Of a DNA stretch of 64,000 nt, positions 21,387-31,629 are shown piece by piece. Numbering within the stretch: the stretch's first letter is position 1; every line of letters begins with the position of its first letter. Position numbers and translations under genes: made by a program. Source of the stretch: Narthecium ossifragum (lineage: Eukaryota; Streptophyta; Magnoliopsida; Dioscoreales; Nartheciaceae). Below the pieces are notes generated by a model. It ran no database searches. It worked only from the letters and a program-made list of their open reading frames with translations, and was not told the DNA's origin. The stretch lies in NCBI GenBank assembly GCA_963920575.1, contig OY986964.1, positions 16,061,987-16,125,986 of the forward strand, read 5' to 3'.

Positions 21387-24073
21387 ATGGCGATCCCCGG
21401 CCTCTACTCCGGTGCCAGCAACCTCGCCTTAGTACGTATAAATCCATCTCTGTCGTATCTGCCTCTACTCTGATACTGTTTTCTTATGCTTTGATCTCTT
21501 ACCACCGTCCCTAACAGGTGGCTCGCGCTTCGGCCTTGACCTTTGGGGTTGTCTACGGCAGCATAAAGCTCTCCTACCTCCAGGTGCGATATCTCTTCTT
21601 CCTTGACTTCTTGGGCCGAAACGATCTCGATTCGGATACATAATTCTAGGTTTTTCGTCCCTTTTCCTACGTTCTTGGAAACAATGATTTAAGGTATCAG
21701 GTCACCAATAATCGGTATAATTACCGCTATATAGCGTTGTTGTTGTATGGAAAATCTGTCCAGTTGCTTAGGGGGGATAGGTTTTTTGGGAGTCAAAAGC
21801 ATATTGCGCCTTCTAACATAGTTGGTGGCATTTTTAATTGTTCAATCCCTCATCCTCGCGGGAATAGTCTTCGTACCCTTTTCTCTACAAGAAAAGAACC
21901 AAAATACGGAAAGATAAGAAGTTATCAGGGGTCATGCTACGACTGGCAATGCTGGAGTGTCGATGGCCAATCCACCATTCGCCAAAAAAGTAGGAATAAT
22001 TGATGGCTAAACAACAAACATGTTAATGAAAAGGGGAGAGATTTTGTGATAATCTTCGTAAAAGAACTGATAGCATGTGGCTCTTCCTGTTTCTTTAGCG
22101 TTACAGCTGAAGGATGGTTGTTGGTTGTGCATGGTTTGGAATCCTTAAAACAAGATAACTTTTTTGTTATTGACGATATTCTCAATTAGGCCACCTATTT
22201 CTATTTGTCATGAAGTTGTGCTAGTTGGGTTGGGTTATCATCACATGATATAAGACTATGTTTAATGGATTCTATCATTGTTGGACATTAGGTCTATTTG
22301 CCAATGACAAGATAAGAATGAAAACCATGGGCAAGGGATCAACATGTCAGTTGAGGAGTTTGCTAGCAGATAAAGGTCTCTTTCATGAAAATGACATGTA
22401 GATTTTGTGCTATTTTCTGATCCCAAACACTAAAACTAAGGAAAAGATTTGTGCTGTGATTCATCTGCCTTTAGTTCGCTTGCAAGTAAAAACTTGGTTG
22501 AACTTTTAAAAACCACCAAGTTCTTCATTTCTCCATAAATTTCCTAACCATTGACTTTTGACATTTGATTTAGGACAACAAAGCATCGCAGGAACCAGGA
22601 TGACACAAATAGTTGTCTACAGTAAAATGTGCTCTATTGGTTAGACAAGAACAAGTCACAAGTAGGATGATGGGAACCTGATAGTGGATCAAGCCAGAAG
22701 GCCGAGCCCAAGTTATTAGTATGATCGAGTCTTATTATTGTAGGAAGGGTCGGGTCAGTCTTCGTTATTTACGTTGATTGAGTCAGTTAATTATTTATGT
22801 AATGGGTCAGTCAGTACGAGTCGACTAGTAGTTCTAGGGTTTTAGTATTCCTCTATAAATAAGAGGCAGGAGTCTGTAATCAGATTATTCAAAAAAATAA
22901 GAAAATAGTCGAGAGGGGTCTTCCCAACCATTAATTGGGATAAGGGGTTCTTCCGGTCATTAATTGGAAGATAGGGGCGTCCTCGGCCATTAATCAAGAA
23001 ACTTATCCATCTCTACCATCTTCGACCCAGTGAGATCTCCCCGGATCCGGGATCTCATCATAGGAGATCTTTCTCGTCTGTAGCAGCTTTCAAACAAGCA
23101 TTTAATACAAAGTGAAGACAAAGGTATCTGAATGGAATGAACAAAAATTCCTTTATTGGGGCGATATTTTGCTTATTGAAGAATGTATGACATATAATGC
23201 ACTTTTGAATGGTTTGATCAAATTAGTAGAAGTAGAGGTTTTAAAAAGAACTTCATTTCATAAAGGTTACTGAATGCAGTGCATATGAACAGCTCCTCCA
23301 TTGGGTTATGCACATTAGAACCCTAGGAGATATATGCATGCATAATGAAATCCTCCAAGAACTTCCTCATCTCATACATTACTATTCTATATGTGTGAAG
23401 ATAGATATCACGAACCATAGTGTGAGGCATGCCCTGCAGAGCCTTTCACGTGAAGAATTTCACATGAATTTCCACCTACATATTCAAAGTTCTTTCCCAA
23501 TATGCGACTGATACCTGTTTCAGTGCAAGTTCTTACATCATGACTGCAGCTTCATTATCTGATTTTTAAGTTTCCTTGCTAATCGCATTTAAAGAAGTTC
23601 GAACTTCTATAGTGGAATATTGGATCATTGTTCATCATTGAATTTCCTGTGAAGTAGTCATGGCAATGCGACACCCTAGATAGAAAGAGCACCGTATATG
23701 TTGTATATTCTCCATCTGCCGCTCTTTGAACATCAGTATTCTTCTAATTTGTCTGCAAATGAATCATGCAATACAAACGATCATTTTGGGATTTGATTTT
23801 ATCTTTGTTTCATGTTTAAGTGGTTAACTCTTAGAGCAGCAATTACAAGGTTTTTGCATGCATTTACAGCTCATGAGCTACGAGGTTTCCTTTTATCTTA
23901 TTTAAATTTTGTAATTGAGACTACTATTCTATGGGATGATTAAGGAAGGTTTTGAGTTGATATATCTTGATAGCTCCTTATGTCCGCATTAAGAAGAGTA
24001 TTAACATCTCTTCTTTTTTTGACAGGGGAAGGCAAAAGCTTATAAAAAGGCTGAAGCGAAGGCCCATCACTGA
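21387..24073 (+). CDS. Mitochondrial F1Fo-ATP synthase subunit e (three exons)
   Basis: The exons are 21387-21431, 21518-21583 and 24026-24073, all phase 0 with GT...AG introns of 86 and 2442 bp. The product has 52 residues: MAIPGLYSGASNLAL, VARASALTFGVVYGSIKLSY, then a Lys/Ala-rich tail ending KAEAKAHH. This matches the short plant subunit e (ATP-synt_E) family: an N-terminal YSG..NLAL lead, one membrane helix with the GxxxG-like FGVVYGS dimerisation region (residues about 20-34), and a basic tail. Subunit e sits in the inner mitochondrial membrane and supports ATP synthase dimers and cristae shape. Frame, splice sites and the conserved KAEAKAHH-type end argue that it is intact. Intron 2 holds a solo LTR. 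Exons this short are easily missed by gene finders. The only host gene seen here. Confidence 0.88.
22668..23060 (+). mobile_element. Solo LTR (393 bp) in intron 2, TSD tagga
   Basis: It begins TGATGGGAACC and ends GGGATCTCATCA, flanked by tagga at 22663-22667 and 23061-23065. A TATA-like CTATAAATA lies near 22853, with repeated CATTAATTGG/CATTAATC blocks at about 22929-23002. The size suggests a small Copia or TRIM-type LTR. It lies in the same transcriptional direction as the gene. No internal region is left. Confidence 0.85.
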
Positions 24074-24351
24074 AGGAACTATATTGGATTTCTGGGATAT
24101 GCTAGTATCGGCTATTCCATTTTACCCTTTTTGGAATCTTTAGCGTGCTTTTGTATTAGATCCAACAATCCCGACAAAACTCAAGATGGAAGAATATTCA
24201 CTTTCCAGCATGGAATTTGGAGATGGGTTTTGATTATGGATTTAATTCCTTCGCCTTGAGGTGAATTGTTATTTTTTTGGCCTTCACATAGGCCAAATAC
24301 ACTGAGTACATTTAATAAGTACTGTATTTTACCAATTCGTGCTGCATGAGT
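24074..24351. other. 3' flank of the ATP synthase gene
   Basis: This is the expected 3' UTR and downstream sequence. I see no clear AATAAA signal and no other gene here. Confidence 0.4.
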
Positions 24352-24571
24352 TTTGAACAGCTCAGAAAGACTGGTCATTGTCTTGTTAGGCTGCAAACCA
24401 AGTTTTAGCGAACTTATCAGTTTCTTTTCAAGCTTGGATTTGCACTCTCTCTAAACCTTCTGTTTGAACAGCTCAGAAAGACTGGTCATTGTCTTGTTAG
24501 GCTGCACACCAAGTTTTAGCGAACTTATGAGTTCCTTTTCAAGCTTGGATTTGCACTCTCTAAACCTTCTG
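24352..24571. repeat. Tandem duplication, 111-bp unit
   Basis: 24352-24462 and 24463-24571 are nearly identical (a few substitutions and one 2-bp indel), both starting TTTGAACAGCTCAGAAAGAC. It lies just downstream of the gene and has no coding content. The 250 bases after it (24572-24824) show nothing I can name. Confidence 0.92.
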
Positions 24572-24824
24572 CTACGATATCAGTTTTTTTTTTGTGAGTT
24601 GAGCCCTTAGGCTACTTAGGCTAAAAGTAAAACTACAACATACTATGAAATAACTCTCGGCCATCCTCTCAAGTCCAGGACAATTAGGATCGGGAGTGGC
24701 AACAAAAACGGGTGATATTTTCGGCCTGATCATTACAATCTTTAGGGATGTATGAAAATAAAGTTGAAACGAGCTTTAAAGCAGTTGACCAAACTTTCTT
24801 AGTCAAGTTCTTCAACTCTCATGG

Positions 24825-25163
24825 TCATAATCTTACCCCTATTAAGATCTGAATCGTTTTCATAGAGTCTGATTCAATAACAATTGCCTCATTATCACGA
24901 GATAATGCCAGTTTAAGTGCAAAAATCCCGCCCTCCATCTCTCCATGTAGAACAGAACAATAGCCAATGACCCTTCCTCCCGCCCAATCCAGAATCCTCT
25001 CATCTGTCAGACCCACGCCTCCAATCGCCGTCAAGCCAGACCCGACGTCAACGGAGGCGTCCGACTGGATGATTCGAGCACCCCTCCTCTGTTCACCTTG
25101 ATTCTCTGTAGCTGGTCCTTGCCGAAAAAATTCATTCGGCATCCTCCTAATCCTGCATGCCAA
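24825..25163 (-). pseudogene. RNase H-like (RVT_3 type) fragment
   Basis: The frame encodes IIQSDASVDVG, then ILDWAGGRVIG, a short acidic segment with HGEMEGGIFALKLAL, and IVIESDSMKTIQIL. This is the order and spacing of the plant RNase H-like domain PF13456, with the catalytic D (SDAS), E (GEMEG) and D (ESDS) positions present. Such domains occur at the C-terminus of plant LINEs and in many isolated genomic copies. The domain ends early and the following sequence is out of frame, so I call it a remnant. Nucleic-acid cleavage activity is not expected. Confidence 0.65.
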
Positions 25164-25250
25164 AGCAAAGGCACTAACTCCTTCATTAGAGAAAATAAGG
25201 CTATTCCTATCCTTCTATGCAACCCATGCTCCAACCGCTAGGAAAGCCTT

Positions 25251-26648
25251 TGATACGAGCGGTCTACTCGCAATCCTCTCGTATCGGGTCTCTACTACTC
25301 CAACTGATAAGAATTGATTCTGATCGGACTTGATTGAGTTCGATTGGCTGAAATCTGGCTAGCTGGATCGAACCTGCGTTGAGCCTGATTGGAACAGTAC
25401 TTGATAGGACCAAGTGGCTGGGAGAAGGGCTAAGGCAGATCCAAGGGCTGAGGGAGAGCACGAGAGTCGATTGTCGGCGAGGAGAGGTTGCCGGAGGTCG
25501 GGATCTTGGCGGTGGGGTCGTGGGAGGACGGGGATTCGATCCAACGGAGTGGATCGCCTGGAGGGATGCCGGATCGACGAGATCTGGAGGCTGACAGTGG
25601 TGGGTTTAGAGGGGATCGGCGTCGGGGACGACGACGAGGCGTTGGCAAGGTCGCGCTTGGGTCTAGGGAGTTCTGGGAAGGGTTTTAGGATGTTTTCAGA
25701 GGAGGATGATGGCTAGAGTAAGTGGGGAGAAGAGGGAAGGCGATGAAGGTGAAGGTTTAGAAGGCCATGGAGTTCGCCGGAGACGGCAAGGGGCGGCGAG
25801 GATGGGTTGCTTGGGGTCGTTGGCTACAAGGGAGGTCGCAGGTAGCTTTGGATGGCAGTGGGGCGGCCAGAGAGGAGGGAATGGTGGTGGTGGCTAAGGT
25901 TCCGGACACGGAAGAGAAGAGAGGAGGAAGAAGATGGTGACATGGCAGAGGGCGCTGACGTGGTGCTGACGTGGCAGAAAGAGAAAAGGACGTGGAGAGA
26001 GAAGATGAAGGTGAAGGGAATACCGATGGAGATGGAGGCGGTGCCGGCTGCTGAGAAGGTGACCGGCGATGAAGAAGGTGGATCGATGAATGTCGGTTGA
26101 AGAGAACTCTTTAGGGAAGAGATCTTAGCCCTTGAATAGTCTTTAACGGAGAACTGAGCCCCGGAATAATCCTAGCTAGAAGATTAAGCCTTTTTAATCC
26201 CTGGGGGAGGATCAAGCCATGATAATTACTCTATTACTCTATGAGAAGCTACTTCTAAACTACTCTCTACTTTATTCATCTACTCAATACTTCATTGTTG
26301 TTGGATACATCATACCTAGGTACTGAGGTCCTTTTATAGGGGCTTCGACTAAGTCCTAATCCAACTAGAAAACCCACTTACTTAAGTAGCAAGTAATAAG
26401 GCTTCCATATTCAAACTCAACTTACTAAGTCAAATAGGACTCATAATTAATTCCTAACAACTTGTAGCTAACTAGGAAAGCAGATAACCACTAGGACTCG
26501 ATTAAATATAAAAGACAAATAATAAATCCTATTTAAATACTCTAGTTTGAACTAGAGAAGTCCAAGTCAAACTAGGAAAGACGCTAAACAAGTTTGGGTC
26601 CTCTTCTGGGCGTGGGTCTAGTTGGTCGAGTTAGATTGACTCGTATCA
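25251..26648 (-). mobile_element. 3' LTR of a Ty3-type element (1398 bp, TGATACGAG...CTCGTATCA)
   Basis: The minus strand begins TGATACGAG at 26648 and ends CTCGTATCA at 25251, a 9-bp terminal inverted match. The tract GGGAGGGGCGA immediately before it (26649-26659 in complement) is a polypurine tract, so this is the 3' LTR. A TATA box (CCCTATAAAAGG) lies at about 26332-26343. GC-rich and protein-like ORFs inside (25379-25720) are low-complexity and not recognised. The other LTR of the element is not in this arrangement; only a related fragment lies at 20477. Confidence 0.85.
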
Positions 26649-27501
26649 TCGCCCCTCCCTTCAAAATTAGTCTTGTCCTCAAGGCCGGAGTCAAGTCAGG
26701 TAGGAGGGCTCTTTGCTGGTGGACCGAATCGACTTGCTTCAGTAGCTCTGGGCTCGGCAGGGAGAAACCGGGTGGATCCCATGACTGGTCCAGGGGTAGC
26801 AGTACCAACCATCTGGTGGGTCGTGCTGAGGACGGAGCATCCGGGGGATGATTTGACGGCTCAGGTAGCTCCAAAAGTCGTGCTCTCTCTAGTTCTCCTG
26901 GATCATCTTCGTCATATCCCATGAGTTGTGTTGCCCATGACTATAGGACGGGATCTTATCTCCATGCTCTGATTAGCTGTGCAGGGTCTTGGCTTGTAAC
27001 TGAGTCAAGCTGACTTTGGTCAATCTGAAGTGAAGTCAGCTGGGCCATGCTTCCGGTGCACTATTTGGGGCTTGAAGTTGTTTTAACCCAGTTGAGTCTT
27101 CAGCGGCGCTGAGTCATCCTCCGGTCCAAACCTGTCTGACATGGTTGGGTCGTCCGGTGTCAATATGGACTTGAGTCAGTTGAGCGAAGCCGGTGGTACC
27201 ATCATAGTCAGATCTGATCAGATTGAAGATAGCATCTGAGTAAGGAGGGTAGCTCCTTTGATGGCTCCTATCAACCTTCGGATGCTTGATCAATGACTGA
27301 GGATGCTTTGTGATCACTCGGACATTATCTTGATTGCTTGAGACTATTTGATCAGGTTCAGATCGAAAATCGAAAGCACTGGATCAAAGATCAGGCTGAT
27401 CGGACGGTTGGATCAAGTTGCAGTCTTGATCGGACGGTGAAGGAGTGCTCAATGGCACTCGAGCTCGCGGGGAAAAGATTTTAGGAAGTCCTGGCATCTT
27501 C
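26649..27501 (-). mobile_element. 3' end of the internal region of the same Ty3-type element, decayed
   Basis: Next to the polypurine tract the minus strand shows the usual chromovirus-like finish, a clause equivalent to CTTGAGGACAAGA followed by TTTGAAGGGAGGGG. Upstream, ORFs are short and none carries integrase or RT motifs. It is cut at 27501 by a family II LTR. Confidence 0.55.
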
Positions 27502-27742
27502 TGTGAGGACATGTCCCTCTACTCCTGGACTGACCGTCCCGTGGCTCGTTGTGGACCGCAAGGGTAATTTGGTAAATTACATCTTGCCGGTTTGTTTCAC
27601 ACCCGCGGGTGCACACACTGACGTAGTTAGAGTTAGTGTTTATTTAGAATGGTTAGGTGGACCCGGGATCGGAAGATCTGAGCTTGGGCTTGTGTTTGAG
27701 CCCAAGTTTGACTTTCTAGCCCAAGCTCGACTTTCTGGGTGA

Positions 27743-27842
27743 AGGAGATCGATCTTCCCTTGCTAAGGAGATCGATCTTCCCTTGATAAGGAGATAGATC
27801 TTCCTTGCTAAGGAGATCGATCTTCCTTACTAAGGAGATCGG
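27743..27842 (+). repeat. Array of GGAGATCGATCTTCC units
   Basis: About five units of 19-24 bp contain the palindrome AGATCGATCT with small changes, near the 5' part of the family II LTR. Corresponding clusters occur at about 4915-4985, 30390-30500 and 38320-38395 in other copies. Confidence 0.9.
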
Positions 27843-28280
27843 TCGTCTTGTGCCAGAAAATTGAGGCGGAGGATTTCTGGGTGGACGGCCGCCGTTGGCC
27901 GTGGCTCTCCACTGTCAGAGGGTGAGAAGATTTTTCTTCTCTCTTCTCCCTTATCCCCTTCTTCTTCCCCGGATTCTTCCTCCTTCTTCCTCCTTCTTCC
28001 TCTTTCTTCTTCTTCTTCCTTCTCCATCTTCCTTCTTCTTTCCCGCGGCCATGTTTCCCCTGTTTCCGGCAGCCACCTTCTTCCCCTCCGTTCTCCCTCC
28101 TCCAGCCATCATTTTGAATGCTTGAGGGCTCGTTGGATTTGTGGCAGCGAGAGGAAGATCCTTGGCTTGGTTTGAAGCCGGTTTGGTGCTCGTACAGCGG
28201 GGATTCAGTCGAGGTTTGCTCAGTCTGGTAAGTTTCTACCTACATGAGTTATTTTGGGTTTGCTCTTAATCTAGTAGGTA

Positions 28281-30705
28281 TGTCGCGCCCCGACCCGCGA
28301 AAGACCAACCGGGCCGGACGACGCGAACCGGAACCTAACCAACGCGGAAAAAGAACGACGAGGGTTCCCTCTAACCTATTGGTCTCCCTAGCAATTCACC
28401 AAAACACCCTCAATTAAAACAATACTAATTAGCAAAACCTCGAACCTCAGATTAAAAACTCAAGTGTTAATATATACAAATCCTCGGAGAGGGGAATATT
28501 CAAAGTACAACATCACTCCCGCAGGAGACTAACTAACATAAGGGTAAAAGCAATAAACGATCACCACCTCTCAAAGTCCACCAGGCGCCGCCGCACCGCC
28601 GACCAACTGCCCGGTAGGGGCCACAGAAGGAGAACTGACGCCTGCACCTGCAAAACGCAGCCCGGGTAGGTGTGAGCACTAAGCTCAGTAGGGATGTACA
28701 CTACGACACACAGAAGGAAGAGGGAAAACGCAACAGTGTCGCCCTCAAGCTAGACTCGAGTGAGCTACAATGGTCCCATTACCATTTACCGGTGATCTCT
28801 AGGCATATCCAACCATGGTCACCCCAATGGACTGGGCCCATCCTGGATACGCCTAGTGTCGCATGGTTCCAGCTGTGGTCACCCAACTCGCCATGGGCCC
28901 ACACTGATGCCCCTACTGGCAGGAACGGACACTGCCCAAAGAATAAGACCCGCCACCGATGGCATCCTCGACACCTGACTTGAGACCGACACGACCTCTA
29001 CAAACATCAAGCATCAGGTGTGCCAGTCCTCTAAGCCTATCATCAAATCCGACTGGACACCACAATTCAAATTGGGTCCTAACAGCCCAACCCCGGTCCT
29101 AGGGCTAAGTCCGAGCTTCCAGCCTCGGGACGGCGACCCAAAGATCACCCACGCCCTAACCAATGCAACTAATGCACATAACAACAATGCATGCTATGAC
29201 ATACACAGATAATAGGAAAGGCATGCAACAGTATGTCAAGCATCATATAAGTCTACTGGATCGCTGCAGCGGTACCACCAACCGCTGCCAGCCGATCCGC
29301 AGTGGGTCCCGGCATTACGACGGTACCGCGACCGTCAACCGCGGACTCTTGCAACGGGAAGCAACTCCGAAAACGATGATGAACAAACCACAATATAATA
29401 TTATATTCCGAAATATAATATTATATTCAAAACACCTAAAGCCTCTACTTAGGGGCTAATTGATCCCGTCGATCCGACACCCAAACGACGTCCGATTCAA
29501 GATCCAACTTAGCCACCAGTAGGTGTATAAACCAGAATCATCATATCCAAAAATCCTAATCATCCAACGGTTGGATTAACGGGAAAATGCTAATCAAAAT
29601 CGTTAATCAAACTAACTTACCCATTAATTGCTGCAACGCAGCCCTCCAGCAAACAATTTATAAGAAATCGTACATAAATCGGAAAACTATAAAACAAGAT
29701 GGAATGGAAAGCTAACGAGTAGAGCTACAACTATTATGTTTATGAAAAGCCAAGATTATGTACTCGTCGGCCGGAAAACTCGCCGCAAGCCGGCTGTTTC
29801 TCAAGAACAGCAGAAAACCAGAAATCCGAGACTAAGCTTGCATAAAACCTACTCAAATCTCAACTGATTAATATGAAACTTAAATCAGTTATTTTACAAG
29901 GTATAAGGAGTCCAACAAAGCTAGGATCAACAAGATCCAACGGCTAGATCTCAAGAAAACCCGAAAAGAACACAGTAGGTATAACCCTACCTAGCTGCGC
30001 TTTCCTCGGCTGATTCCCCGCGATTTGATCACCAACAAGCCTCCAAACCTCTTCAGGGATCTTCCTCTCATTGTCATGAATCCAACGAGCCTTAGAACGC
30101 CGAAAAAGATGGCCGGAGGAGGGAGAACGGAGGAGAAGAAGCGGCTGCCGGAAAACAGGGGAAAGAAGCAGAGTTTCGGGAGAGAAAGAAGGAAGGAAGA
30201 AGAAGAGAAGAGAAGGAGGAAGGAGGGGAAGAAAAGAGGGGAAAGGGGGAAGGGAAAGCCGGGAAAGAGGGGGAAAAGCTAGGGGAAAGGGAGGGGAAGT
30301 CTTCCCTCCCTGACAGGGGAGAGCGACGGCCGACGGCCGTCCTCGCGAAAGAGAAAACCCACCGACTCGAGAAAGAGAAAACCCAAGGCATGTGAGATCG
30401 ATCTCCTTTGCAATCGAGATCGATCTCCTCGAAATCCAGATCGATCTTCTTTGCAAATTGCCAGATCGATCTCCCTAGCCATCCAGATCGATCTCCTTTA
30501 CTCAGAAAGGCAAACTTGGGCTAAAACACAAGCCCAAGCTCAGATCTTCCGATCTCGGATTCACCTAGCCATTCTAAACAAACATGAACACAGACAAGGC
30601 CAGTGTGTGCACACGCGGGTGTGAAACAAACCAACAAGGCGCAATTTACCAAATTGCCCTTGCGGTCTACAACGAGCCACAGGGATAGAGGGGCAGGTCC
30701 TCACA
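28281..30705 (-). mobile_element. Solo LTR, family II, TSD aggta
   Basis: A 2425-bp unit, TGTCGCGCCCC...GGTCCTCACA, is flanked by aggta at 28276-28280 and 30706-30710. It is inserted in reverse orientation into the family II LTR starting at 27502. It has a near-perfect version of the AT palindrome at about 29390-29432. No internal region. Confidence 0.92.
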
Positions 30706-31629
30706 AGGTAGATCTAGGTGTTCTTGGTGTTGTTGTGTGCATCTTGCTTAGATTAATTTCCGTTTTTAGTTTCATATGATTTGATTGATTTTTTAGTAGG
30801 ATTTTAGCATGTTTAAACTCGGATTTTCCGATTTCTCTGTTCTTGAAGAACATCCGGTTTACGGCATGTTTTCCGATCTATACATGCATGAGCTTGATTT
30901 ATGATGAACATGAGAGTTGTAGATATTTGAGTCTACTCTCAGACCCAACCAGTTTCATAATTGTCTGATTTTCCTATGAATTGTTATGAATTTCCTACGG
31001 ATGGGATGCGTTGCAACAATTAGAGGTAAGTAGTGAGATTAATGGTTTTGATTAGTGTTTTCCCGGTTTCGGATATGTTGATCCCAGCATGTTTATCTGC
31101 GGTTTTCTAAGTTGGATCTCGAATCCGACATCATTTGGATGTCGGATCGACGAGGTCGCTTAGCCTCTAATTAGAGGATCTTGATGACTTAAATAATATT
31201 ATATTTTCAACACATATAATATTATATTATATGTTCATATGAGTTTTCGAGGTTGTTTCCCGTTGCAGCAGTCCGCGGTTGACGGTCACGGTACCATCGT
31301 AATGCGAGGACCCGCTGGGGATTGACTGGCAACGGTAGGTAGTATCGCTGCAGCGATCCAGTTGGACTTATATGTTATTTTATCATACTGTTGCATGCTT
31401 ACTTCTTACCTGCGTATGATCATAGCATGCATTCTGTTTGCGTATTAGATGCATAAGGATAGGGCGTGGGCGATGGGTTGATCGCCGATCCGAGGCTTTC
31501 GGGTAGCTCAGATTTAGCTCTAAGACCGTGGCGGGTAGCAAGGTCCAGGTTGGATTGTAGTATTCAGTTGATATCGATGATAGGCTTAGATGACTTGAAT
31601 ACATATTGATCGATGATTTAGAGGTAGTA

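Larger units (their letters stand above)
27502..31629 (+). mobile_element. Family II LTR, plus orientation, split and 3'-truncated
   Basis: It begins TGTGAGGACATGTCCCTC at 27502. Its parts are 27502-28280 and 30711-31629; the solo LTR 28281-30705 is inserted between them, and 31630 onward is another LTR. Conserved parts are the GTAATTTGGTAAATTA tract, the AGATCGATCT array (27743-27842), the pyrimidine-rich tract (27920-28100), the AT palindrome region (31190-31232) and the GCTGCAGC hairpin segment (31345-31360). The family II 3' end is missing. Confidence 0.75.

Noticed and set aside
25414..25716. 100-codon plus-strand ORF (Gly/Arg-rich)
   Set aside because: Lies inside a minus-strand LTR with open frames on both strands from GC-rich composition; no domain recognised.
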